Assembly: GCA_023253905.1 (NCBI GenBank)
Contig: JALREG010000161.1
Span: 1-15,541 of the forward strand
From: Burkholderiaceae bacterium
GTDB taxonomy: Bacteria > Pseudomonadota > Gammaproteobacteria > Burkholderiales > Burkholderiaceae
Direction of reading: 5' to 3'
Length of the DNA: 15,541 bases
The notes under the pieces were generated by a model. That model had not been told where the DNA came from. It saw only the letters and a program-made list of their open reading frames with translations, and did not search any database. How positions within the stretch are numbered: the stretch's first letter is position 1; every line of letters begins with the position of its first letter. This document shows positions 7,714 through 14,571 of this stretch, piece after piece. The position numbers were made by a program, and so were the translations under genes.

Positions 7714-9645
7714 ATGGCCAAGGATTTCACCGAGATGGAAGACAGCAACCGGTCGGGCAATCCCGATTTTCACCAGGTCTCCGTTCCGGCGCGACGGCGC
7801 GTGCTGGGGGTGGGCGGGGCAGCGCTCTTGTTTGCGCAGCTTACTGGCGGGTGCGTGAGCGTTCCGGCGGGCGAGCGTCCCGCCACGGTGCGAGGTCGGC
7901 CGGGGTTTGCACCGATCGCACCGGGGATGAGCGACCGACTGGTGGTACCCGAAGGCTATGTGGCCCAGGTGATGGCGCCCTGGGGAGAGCCCGTCGGCAT
8001 CGCCGGGCAGATGCCGGCCTTTCGCGCCGACGCTTCCAATTCGGCGAGCGACCAGGCGGTACAGCTCGGCATGCATCACGATGGGCTGCATTTTTTCCCC
8101 TTGAACGGTCGCAGCGACCGCGGGGTGCTCGCGATGAATCATGAGTACACCGACGATGGGCTGCTGCACACCGACGGGATGTCGAACTGGTCGGCCGAGA
8201 AAGTGAAAAAGAGTCAGGCCGCGCACGGGCTGTCGGTGATTGAAGTCGAGCGCCTCGCCGATGGCAGCTGGCGGGTGGTGAGACCCTCGCCATATGCGCG
8301 GCGCGTCACCATGGCGACCCCCTTTGCATTCGGCGGGCCGGCAGCCGGCCACCCCATGATGCGCACCGCCGCTGATCCGTCGGGCGTGCAGGTGCTCGGT
8401 ACGCTCAACAACTGCGCAGCCGGCATGACCCCGTGGGGCACTTATCTGTCGGGCGAGGAGAACTTCGCGGTGTATTTCGATGCCGGGCGCTCGCCCTCGG
8501 CGCATCAGCGGCGCTGGGGCTTGCGCGAGAAGAGCGGTTATCGGTGGGCGGAGTTCGATGAGCGCTTCAACGCCGAGAAGCATCCGAATGAGCCTAATCG
8601 CTTTGGCTGGGTAGTGGAGCTCGATCCGCTGGACCCCACGTCAACGCCGGTCAAGCGCACGGCGCTCGGTCGGGCAGCGCACGAGGGCGCCTGGGTTGCA
8701 GTCACGCGGGAAGGCCGTGCGGTGGTGTATTCGGGCGAGGACGCGCGCTTTGAATATCTCTACCGGTTCGTGAGTCGGGATGTGATCCGCAAGGCCTCGC
8801 CAGGGGTGTCGGCGGCGCGTGCCAATCATGATCTGCTTGATCACGGCACGCTTTACGTCGCGCGCTTCGACGCCAACGGTACCGGACGCTGGATACCGCT
8901 CGTGCATGGTGAGGGTCCGCTCACCGCTGCGAATGGTTTTGCGGACCAGTCCGAGGTGCTGATCAAGGCGCGGCAGGCTTCGGACGCGGTGGGAGCCACC
9001 CGCATGGATAGACCCGAATGGGTGGCGATCGATCCGATTGATCGCTGGGTCTGCTGCACGCTCACCAACAACAGCGCGCGAGGGGCGGCGGGCCAGCCTG
9101 GGGTGGACGCTGCCAACCCGCGCGAGCGTAACGTGATGGGCCAGATCATCCGCTGGCGCGAGCGCCATGATTTCGACGGCGAGCAGTTCGAGTGGGAGCA
9201 CCTGGTACTTGCCGGCGATCCGGCTAACGAGCGAGCGGCCGCGCGCGGCAATATCTCGGGTGATCTGTTTGCATGCCCCGATGGGATCGCCTTTGGGCCG
9301 ATGGGCATTCTCTGGGTGCAGACAGACGCCTCGGCCACCGAGATGCACAAGGGTGAATTTGCGCGAATCGGATCCAATCAGATGCTGGCCTTCGATGCGC
9401 AGAGCGGCCGGTTTCTGCGCTTTCTCACCGGGCCGGTCAATTGCGAAGTCACGGGCGCGGCGTTTACGCCCGATGGCCGCACCCTGTTTGTAAATATTCA
9501 GCACCCGGGCGAGTCGCCGGGGGAACGAAGCGACCCGTCGCGACCGAGACGGTTTTCAAGTTGGCCAGACTTCGCGGCCGAGGGTCGGCCACGCTCGGCT
9601 ACCGTGGTGATTCGCAGGCGCGATGGTGGCGTGATCGGCACCTGA
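7714..9645 (+). CDS. PhoX family (DUF839) phosphatase-like protein, probably Tat-exported
   Basis: A 643-residue protein of the PhoX/DUF839 family, whose characterised members are periplasmic Ca/Fe-dependent alkaline phosphatases. The signature LNNCAAGMTPWGTYLSGEEN lies at residues 231-250, with the metal-site cysteine (Cys234) and the paired Glu248-Glu249. MNHEYTDDG (141-149), FGWVVELDP, ALGRAAHEG and a C-terminal VTGAAFTPDGRTLFVNIQHPG block are also typical. The leader carries three arginines (27-29, ARRRVLGVGG), a hydrophobic stretch and a Cys at 47. This fits a twin-arginine signal; a lipoprotein site is possible but the lipobox is poor. The ATG at 7714 has AGGAGAG just upstream; the frame could extend back to 7618, overlapping arnD, but that addition is not family-like. 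It follows arnD by 76 bp and could be read from the arn promoter or its own. Some family members lack proven phosphatase activity, so phoX is not assigned. Confidence 0.85.
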   Translation: MAKDFTEMEDSNRSGNPDFHQVSVPARRRVLGVGGAALLFAQLTGGCVSVPAGERPATVRGRPGFAPIAPGMSDRLVVPEGYVAQVMAPWGEPVGIAGQMPAFRADASNSASDQAVQLGMHHDGLHFFPLNGRSDRGVLAMNHEYTDDGLLHTDGMSNWSAEKVKKSQAAHGLSVIEVERLADGSWRVVRPSPYARRVTMATPFAFGGPAAGHPMMRTAADPSGVQVLGTLNNCAAGMTPWGTYLSGEENFAVYFDAGRSPSAHQRRWGLREKSGYRWAEFDERFNAEKHPNEPNRFGWVVELDPLDPTSTPVKRTALGRAAHEGAWVAVTREGRAVVYSGEDARFEYLYRFVSRDVIRKASPGVSAARANHDLLDHGTLYVARFDANGTGRWIPLVHGEGPLTAANGFADQSEVLIKARQASDAVGATRMDRPEWVAIDPIDRWVCCTLTNNSARGAAGQPGVDAANPRERNVMGQIIRWRERHDFDGEQFEWEHLVLAGDPANERAAARGNISGDLFACPDGIAFGPMGILWVQTDASATEMHKGEFARIGSNQMLAFDAQSGRFLRFLTGPVNCEVTGAAFTPDGRTLFVNIQHPGESPGERSDPSRPRRFSSWPDFAAEGRPRSATVVIRRRDGGVIGT

Positions 9646-9688
9646 GCGCCGCCGGCCCGTTCCCTGCGCGCGCACACGAACCGCTTGC

Positions 9689-10597
9689 TCAGAGCCGCGT
9701 GCGCAGCGACCAGATCTCGGGAAACAGCACGGTGTCGAGCATTCGGCGCAGATAGCCCACGCCCGCGGTGCCACCGGTGCCGCGCTTAAAGCCAATCACC
9801 CGCTCCACTGTGGTGAGATGCCGGAAGCGCCACAGGCGAAACGCATCCTCGAGGTCGGCGAGCTCTTCGCCAAGCTGGTAGAGATCCCAATGGGCTTCGG
9901 GATCGCGGTAGATCACGAGCCACGCGGCCTCCACCTCGGGGTCGGCGCGATAAGGTTCGAGCCAGTTCCGCTCACAGGCGGCGTGCGGGACCGCGATGCC
10001 GCGTCGCGCGAGCAGCCGCAGGCTTTCGTCATAAAGCGAGGGAGCGCGGTGCGCCTGGGCGACGATCGCGTGCAGATCAGGGCGATGTTCATGCACGCGC
10101 ACCATGCCGGCGTTCTTGTTGCCCATCGCAAATTCGATACAGCGGTACTGCCAGCTCTGGAATCCACTCGATTGTGCGAGGTGCGGGCGCACCGCCGAGT
10201 ATTCGGGCGGCGTCATGGTGGCGAGCACGTCCCAGGCGTGCACCATCTGCTCCATGATTTTTGAGACCCGGGCCAGCATCTTGAAGGCGGGGGGCAGGCG
10301 GTCGCGCCGGATGTTGTCGATCGCCGCGGTGAGTTCGTGCAGCATCAGCTTCATCCAGAGTTCGCTCGTCTGGTGCTGGATGATGAACAGCATCTCATTG
10401 TGATCGGGCGAGAGCGGCGACTGCGCAGTGAGCACCGCATCGAGCTTCAGATAATCGGTATATGTCATGCTGGGCGGACCGCCCGGCAGGGGGTCGATCA
10501 TCTCCGCGCCCTTGTCTGCGGGAAACGGAGAGGTTAGGCCCGAGGCATTGTCCTCGGGCGCGTGATCGGCGCCGTGGCCGAAGGGACAGCCGGACAT
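9689..10597 (-). CDS. kynA: Tryptophan 2,3-dioxygenase KynA (heme-dependent)
   Basis: Cytoplasmic heme enzyme that opens the indole ring of L-tryptophan to N-formylkynurenine, the first step of the kynurenine route. The 302-residue product has the family landmarks: [11 protein letters not shown] near the start of the core (46-56), the active-site base His75 in [13 protein letters not shown], substrate-carboxylate Arg152 in WQYRCIEF, the proximal heme ligand His260 in [22 protein letters not shown], and GVGYLRR near the C-terminus. The spacing of 185 residues between the two histidines equals that of the Xanthomonas enzyme (His55, His240). The ATG at 10597 has GGGAG about 8 bp upstream; an earlier in-frame start at 10699 would overlap the porin gene. 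It starts 23 bp after the porin stop on the same strand, so co-transcription is likely. The first ~40 residues (CPFGH, then a Pro/Asp-rich stretch) form a non-conserved extension. kynB and kynU are not in the window. Confidence 0.95.
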   Translation of the reverse strand: MSGCPFGHGADHAPEDNASGLTSPFPADKGAEMIDPLPGGPPSMTYTDYLKLDAVLTAQSPLSPDHNEMLFIIQHQTSELWMKLMLHELTAAIDNIRRDRLPPAFKMLARVSKIMEQMVHAWDVLATMTPPEYSAVRPHLAQSSGFQSWQYRCIEFAMGNKNAGMVRVHEHRPDLHAIVAQAHRAPSLYDESLRLLARRGIAVPHAACERNWLEPYRADPEVEAAWLVIYRDPEAHWDLYQLGEELADLEDAFRLWRFRHLTTVERVIGFKRGTGGTAGVGYLRRMLDTVLFPEIWSLRTRL

Positions 10598-10620
10598 GTG
10601 CCTGCTCCCGGTATGAAGAG

Positions 10621-11937
10621 TCAGTAGATGATACCGACGCGTGCGCCAATCACCCGCGAGGTGCCCGCGTCGCGCTGCCCGCCGGGACGGCTGATCCACT
10701 GGGCAAGCGGCATGACCGAGAGGGCCGGCGTGAGCGCCACCCTATGGTTGAGCTCCAGAACGTGCTCCGCGTTTGATGGTCGCTTGCCCTGCGAGGCGAG
10801 TGACTGTTGCCAGGGCTCCCCGATCCGGTGCAGCGCCACCATCAGTGCGCTGGTATCGGAAGGCCGCCCTGGAACCCAGCCCGACATCCTGAAGCCGGTG
10901 TTGAGCGAGGTCGCAATGGGTGATGCGCGGGCGTCCGAGCCTGACAATCTGGCGAACCCCGTAAGGAGCCCCGATCCGTCCGGGCGGGCGATGACGGTGG
11001 ATTCACGGAGCACATACCAGCCATAGCTTCTCGCGCGTTCAGGATCGCCGCGCGCATCGCGCGCGCTCAGGTGCTCGTCGCGTCTCGAATAGGCCCAAAG
11101 ACCTGCAGCGGTCTTCTCATAGCGCTCGCGAGCCTCACGCAGGTCGGTTGCCTCAAGCGGCGTGAGGCCGGCTTCGAGCATCAGATGCAGGCCCGGTGCG
11201 CGAGGGAAGGCGAACCCGTTGGTTCGCACGAAATTGGTGTCTTCGAGCGGTCGGTCAAGAATCGCTGCCATCAGGTAGCGGCTGCGGTCCGGGGATTCGG
11301 TGCGCAGTCGGGCGCCGAATCCAGCGTGGTTGTAGATTGCGGCACCCAGCGTGGTGGCGTAGTCCCCCTGCGGACCGTTGGTAGGGTGAACGAAGCTGGC
11401 TGCCGATTCGAGGGTGAAGAACTCATCCTCGAGGGGAAACAGCCCGACGCGCAGAGCAAGCCCTGCCTCCTGCCAGGTGCGCTCGGCCCATAGTCTGTAA
11501 AGCTTGGTGCTGCTGTGCACGGCTTCAATGTTGGTGACGCCCGTGAGCGAGCCCACGTGGTCAGCGTTGATCCGGTCGAGCGCATGGTTGATCAGATGCA
11601 CTTCGGCTGAGAGCCCAGGGAGCGCGGCCAGGCGCTCGAGATCGAACCCCGCACGAAGTTCGGTCAGCAGACTGTTGGCCGTGCCGCGTGCGCGCCCGCC
11701 CCGGGAGTTGGTGAGCGCGTCGAGGGTTGAGCCGATCTGGAGCGCGAGGCCTGCAGGAAGCGCGCGCGCGAGGTCGCGAGTGAACACGCCTGCGATAACG
11801 TCGTCAGCATCGAGCCGGTCGCCCGCCTGAGCGGAATTTGTGAGGGCGAACCCCACCACCAGGGCCATGACGGTCGACAAGAGCGGTGTCCTCGCGCGCC
11901 AGAGACGAAGCCAGGTGAGAGCGGTCGGAAGCGACAT
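10621..11937 (-). CDS. OprB family carbohydrate-selective-type outer-membrane porin
   Basis: A 438-residue outer-membrane beta-barrel protein of the OprB family, which in Pseudomonas allows diffusion of sugars. The N-terminus has a long basic leader and a hydrophobic core [14 protein letters not shown] ending in an AQA-like signal peptidase I site near residue 38. Recognisable family blocks are [11 protein letters not shown] with [12 protein letters not shown] (roughly residues 145-173), [37 protein letters not shown] and the C-terminal block [16 protein letters not shown]...QWISRPGG. The chain ends in tyrosine after alternating hydrophobic residues, as expected for BamA-dependent barrels. 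The start at 11937 has no obvious Shine-Dalgarno sequence; no better upstream start was seen. It diverges from the gene at 12151 across a 213-bp region rich in dyads and is followed by kynA 23 bp later. Substrate is unknown; an aromatic or tryptophan-related solute is a guess from kynA only. Confidence 0.85.
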   Translation of the reverse strand: MSLPTALTWLRLWRARTPLLSTVMALVVGFALTNSAQAGDRLDADDVIAGVFTRDLARALPAGLALQIGSTLDALTNSRGGRARGTANSLLTELRAGFDLERLAALPGLSAEVHLINHALDRINADHVGSLTGVTNIEAVHSSTKLYRLWAERTWQEAGLALRVGLFPLEDEFFTLESAASFVHPTNGPQGDYATTLGAAIYNHAGFGARLRTESPDRSRYLMAAILDRPLEDTNFVRTNGFAFPRAPGLHLMLEAGLTPLEATDLREARERYEKTAAGLWAYSRRDEHLSARDARGDPERARSYGWYVLRESTVIARPDGSGLLTGFARLSGSDARASPIATSLNTGFRMSGWVPGRPSDTSALMVALHRIGEPWQQSLASQGKRPSNAEHVLELNHRVALTPALSVMPLAQWISRPGGQRDAGTSRVIGARVGIIY

Positions 11938-12011
11938 GATCGGTCAAGCAGTGAAGACTGAAAGACGGGCCGCGGGCGCGAGGATGAACAGTGATGAAGA
12001 CCGGCGACGGC

Positions 12012-12030
12012 CCGATCAGATTGAAATCGG
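12012..12030. repeat. Weak 5-bp dyad, first of four in the porin/SpeE-like intergenic region
   Basis: CCGAT (12012-12016) and ATCGG (12026-12030) are inverted with a 9-bp spacer. On its own this is within chance; it is listed because three further dyads follow directly. Confidence 0.35.
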
Positions 12031-12032
12031 CA

Positions 12033-12044
12033 GATGACGTCATC
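12033..12044. promoter_or_regulatory. Perfect 12-bp palindrome GATGACGTCATC, candidate operator
   Basis: GATGACGTCATC is self-complementary over all 12 bases, with a TGACGTCA core. It is less G+C-rich than the surroundings, which makes chance less likely than for the other palindromes here. It lies between two divergent genes, 107 bp before the plus-strand start and 96 bp before the porin start, so it could control either. No regulator gene is present in the window. The palindrome is seen; the operator role is inferred. Confidence 0.5.
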
Positions 12045-12050
12045 ATGACA

Positions 12051-12063
12051 CCGGCCAGGCCGG
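12051..12063. repeat. G+C-rich palindrome with one central base
   Basis: CCGGCC-A-GGCCGG is a 6-bp dyad about a single central A at 12057. It is the third of four dyads. Its base composition makes it the one most easily explained by chance. Confidence 0.4.
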
Positions 12064-12069
12064 CGCGCG

Positions 12070-12094
12070 AGTCCGGCGTGCCTGGAACCGGACT
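12070..12094. promoter_or_regulatory. 7-bp dyad abutting the -35 box, candidate operator
   Basis: AGTCCGG (12070-12076) and CCGGACT (12088-12094) are perfect inverted arms separated by 11 bp. The right arm ends at the base immediately before the proposed -35 hexamer (12095), the position of an activator or repressor site touching RNA polymerase. The total size of 25 bp with 18-bp centre-to-centre arms is normal for a dimeric helix-turn-helix protein. The role is inferred from position only. Confidence 0.45.
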
Positions 12095-12123
12095 GTGACA
12101 GGGTCGGGTTGCTCGCGTAGAGT
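12095..12123 (+). promoter_or_regulatory. Candidate sigma70-type promoter for the fused SpeE-like gene
   Basis: GTGACA (12095-12100) matches five of six bases of TTGACA. It is followed by an exactly 17-bp spacer and TAGAGT (12118-12123), four of six against TATAAT. The predicted start of transcription near 12130 leaves a leader of about 20 nt, enough for the GAAGG ribosome site at 12140-12144, six bases before the ATG at 12151. This is the best promoter-like match seen in the window, but it is a match by eye. Confidence 0.5.
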
Positions 12124-12150
12124 GCTCGCCGATTTGAACGAAGGCCGCTC

Positions 12151-14409
12151 ATGAAACCGGATGCCCGACCCCTTTCCCGCCTGTCGATCGTGATGCTGTT
12201 TGGCCTCACTATTTTTGTTAGCGCGTTTCTGCTCTTTCAGGTGCAGCCGATGGTGAGCAAGGCGATCCTGCCGTGGTTTGGCGGCGGGCCTGCGGTGTGG
12301 ACGGCGGCGATGCTGTTCTTCCAGTGCGTGCTGTTTGGCGGGTATCTGTATGCGCATGCGCTCGGGACCATTTCCTCGCCCAGGCGTCAGGCGATCATTC
12401 ACCTGGTGCTCCTGGCGGTGGCCGCGGTGTTTGCCCGCTGGGTGGTACCCGATGCGGCGTTACGGCCGAGCGGCGACGAGGCACCAGTGGGCCGCATCGT
12501 GTGGATCCTCACGGCGACCGTGGGCCTGCCCTACTTCTGTCTGGCGAGCACCGGGCCACTCCTTCAGCACTGGTTTGCGCGCGGCGGCGTGGGCGGCTCG
12601 GTGTACCGGTTGTATGCACTGTCAAATGTGGGGTCGCTGCTTGCGCTCTTGTCGTTTCCGTATCTCTTCGAGCCCTGGTTTGATCTGCCCACGATCGGCG
12701 CGGGCTGGACCTGGGGGTTCTGGCTGTTTGCCGCGGCCTGCGCGCTGATCGCGGTGATGCAGGTGAAAGCGATGCCAGCCGCGGCCGGCGTGGTTGGGGT
12801 CAGTGCCGCGCCGCTATCGAGCCTGGCCGGGCGCGAGCCGGCAAGGCGAGCGGGCTGGGGCGAGCGGGCTGGCTGGGTGCTCCTGCCCGCGCTCGCCTCG
12901 ATGCTCTTCATTGCAACGACGGATCATGCGAGTCATGACATTGCGCCTGAGCCGCGGCTGTGGATTCTCACGCTGTCGCTCTACCTGCTGTCGTTCATCG
13001 TGAGCTTTGATCATCCGCGCTGGTATCGCGCGGGCTGGGTGGCGGCTGCGGCGCTTGTGTCGGTGCTGTTCATCGCGGGGCGTCATGCGATCCCGGAACT
13101 GTTTGGCGGCTACTGGGGGTACGGCCTGTCGGAGCTGCGCTGGATCCATGGGGTGATGCTGTTTCTCGTCTGTTTCGTGTGCCACGGCGAGCTCTACCGG
13201 AGACGGCCGGCGGACACTGCGCAGCTAACGGGTTACTACCTGTGGATGTCGTTTGGGGGGGCGTGTGGCGGTCTCTTTGTGGCGCTTGTCGCAACCCATC
13301 TGTTCAATGATTTCTATGAGTGGTCGATTGGGCTCGGGGCTGCTGCTGCACTCTGTGTTCTTGTGATTGACCGCGAGATCCGGGCGCGGTCGGCCGCGGC
13401 GACGCGTAGTTCGGCGGGCGGTGCTGTGGGTGGCTCCGCAGTTGAGGCCCCCCCGTCTCGTCGGCCGGCGCTCACCTGGGCGGTGCTCGTTCTTTGCACC
13501 GCGCTTGCGTTCTGGTGGGATAACCCGCTTCGGGGCCGTGTGTCCCACATGGATGGCGCGGTCGAGACCACGCTCGATCAGACGCGTAATTTTTACGGCG
13601 TGGTGGTGGTTCGCGAGCGCCGCTTTCCCGCCGATTCTGCACGCGATCATCGCGTTTTTTATAGCGGTCAGATCACCCACGGCGTGCAATTTCTCGCGCC
13701 TGAACGGCTGCGCGCGCCGTTGAGTTACTACGGGCCCGAAAGTGGTGTGGGCGAAACCTATCGATACCTGATGGCGCGAAGCCCCGCGGCCGATGTGGCG
13801 ATCATCGGGCTGGGGGCGGGCGCACTGGCGAGCTACGCGCGGCCGACCGACCGCTATGATTTCTTCGAGATCAATCCCGATGTTGAGCGGGTGGCGCGCA
13901 CCTGGTTCACCTATCTTCCGCAGGCGCCGGCGGCCGAGTTACGGGTGATCACCGGCGATGCGCGGCTCAAGATGGAACAGCTCCCCCCCGAGCGGCGCTA
14001 CGACATGATCGTGCTCGATGCCTTTAGCGGCGGCTCGGTGCCCGTGCATCTGCTCACCCGCGAGGCGTTCGCGGTCTATGCCCGGCATCTGAAGCCCGAC
14101 GGATTTCTGGTGGTGCATATCACCAACGCGTATCTGAACCTGTACCCGGTCGTGATGCGTCAGGCCGAAGCGCTTGGCATGCGAGTACGAAGTCGTTTCC
14201 AGGACAAGGACCCGGACCGGTTCATTCGCGAGAACCACTACATGATCCTCACGCATGATGCCCGGTATCTGAGCGCTTATCCGTCGGTGCATCGTCCGCT
14301 GCTCGATGCTCAGGGCCGGGTGATCGGCTCGCGCAACGATGACATTCCTGGCGTGGGGCTCTGGACCGATCATTTCAGCAGCATCACGCCGCTCGAGTGG
14401 CGTGACTGA
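12151..14409 (+). CDS. Fused multi-spanning membrane / spermidine-synthase-like (SAM-fold) protein
   Basis: A 752-residue two-part protein. The N-terminal part, to about residue 456, is a set of membrane helices opening with FGLTIFVSAFLLFQVQPMVSKAILPWFGG, characteristic of proteins annotated as fused MFS/spermidine synthase. It is interrupted by basic linkers near residues 207-240 and 405-440. The C-terminal part is a Rossmann methyltransferase-like domain: IIGLGAGALASY (551-562) as the nucleotide loop, the acidic Glu573 in YDFFEINPD, TGDARLKM around Asp603, and VLDAFSGGSVP (Asp623). The classical aminopropyltransferase loop DSTDP is replaced by DAFSGG, so production of spermidine is doubtful and no gene symbol is given. 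ATG at 12151 has a GAAGG ribosome site and the promoter described separately. It diverges from the porin. Function is unknown; a membrane-linked polyamine-like or methyl-transfer role is a guess. Confidence 0.85.
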   Translation: MKPDARPLSRLSIVMLFGLTIFVSAFLLFQVQPMVSKAILPWFGGGPAVWTAAMLFFQCVLFGGYLYAHALGTISSPRRQAIIHLVLLAVAAVFARWVVPDAALRPSGDEAPVGRIVWILTATVGLPYFCLASTGPLLQHWFARGGVGGSVYRLYALSNVGSLLALLSFPYLFEPWFDLPTIGAGWTWGFWLFAAACALIAVMQVKAMPAAAGVVGVSAAPLSSLAGREPARRAGWGERAGWVLLPALASMLFIATTDHASHDIAPEPRLWILTLSLYLLSFIVSFDHPRWYRAGWVAAAALVSVLFIAGRHAIPELFGGYWGYGLSELRWIHGVMLFLVCFVCHGELYRRRPADTAQLTGYYLWMSFGGACGGLFVALVATHLFNDFYEWSIGLGAAAALCVLVIDREIRARSAAATRSSAGGAVGGSAVEAPPSRRPALTWAVLVLCTALAFWWDNPLRGRVSHMDGAVETTLDQTRNFYGVVVVRERRFPADSARDHRVFYSGQITHGVQFLAPERLRAPLSYYGPESGVGETYRYLMARSPAADVAIIGLGAGALASYARPTDRYDFFEINPDVERVARTWFTYLPQAPAAELRVITGDARLKMEQLPPERRYDMIVLDAFSGGSVPVHLLTREAFAVYARHLKPDGFLVVHITNAYLNLYPVVMRQAEALGMRVRSRFQDKDPDRFIRENHYMILTHDARYLSAYPSVHRPLLDAQGRVIGSRNDDIPGVGLWTDHFSSITPLEWRD

Positions 14410-14474
14410 GGGGGGCTGCGCGCGGTGAAACTGTGGGCCTGGCCGCGCAAAGGGGCTGCGCTACACTTCTTCGT

Positions 14475-14525
14475 GCTGGTCGGGTTGGTCTGCGCTGGTC
14501 GGGACAATCTGCGCTGATTTGCGCC
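14475..14525. repeat. 19-bp imperfect tandem repeat, two full copies and a partial third
   Basis: Copy one (14475-14493) and copy two (14494-14512) each begin GCTGGTCGGG and end TCTGC. They differ only in the four middle bases (TTGG against ACAA), so 15 of 19 match. A third, degenerate start GCTGATTTGCGCC follows at 14513. The 19-bp period is near two helical turns, so the repeats would lie on the same DNA face. They end directly before the proposed -35 box of the next gene, which suggests binding sites for a regulator. A chance or slippage origin is also possible. Confidence 0.6.
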
Positions 14526-14547
14526 TGCCCTCGTTCGCTCCCATATT
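14519..14547 (+). promoter_or_regulatory. Candidate promoter for the hydantoinase-type gene
   Basis: TTGCGC (14519-14524), a 17-bp spacer and CATATT (14542-14547) form a modest sigma70-like pair. Transcription would begin near 14554, giving a leader of under 20 nt. No strong ribosome site precedes the ATG at 14572. The partial third copy of the 19-bp repeat overlaps the -35 hexamer. Weak match, kept because of position. Confidence 0.3.
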
Positions 14548-14571
14548 GACCTTCTCTCCCGGACTACGCTC

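Larger units (their letters stand above)
11938..12150. other. Divergent intergenic region between porin and fused SpeE-like gene
   Basis: This 213-bp stretch has no plausible coding sequence. Its left half (11938-12011) contains a GATGAA direct repeat at 11983-11988 and 11993-11998, one helical turn apart, but no convincing minus-strand promoter for the porin was found. Its right half holds the dyads and the plus-strand promoter listed separately. Confidence 0.6.
14410..14571. other. Intergenic region before the hydantoinase-type gene
   Basis: No coding potential was found in these 162 bp. A weak 6-bp inverted pair (GCGCGG at 14420-14425, CCGCGC at 14443-14448) follows the upstream stop, without a T-run, so a terminator is not called. 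The 19-bp repeats and the candidate promoter are listed separately. Confidence 0.6.

Noticed and set aside
6339..7760. Minus-strand ORF of 473 codons opposite the decarboxylase and arnD
   Set aside because: It is antisense to two genes with intact catalytic motifs. Its translation is rich in Arg/His/Pro with no recognisable domain, typical of antisense frames in G+C-rich DNA.
7627..9504. Two long minus-strand ORFs (7627-8583 and 8641-9504) opposite the PhoX-type gene
   Set aside because: The plus strand encodes a full-length conserved protein. The antisense products show no family features and no ribosome sites.
14420..14448. Terminator after the fused SpeE-like gene
   Set aside because: The stem is only 6 bp with a 17-nt loop and no T-run.
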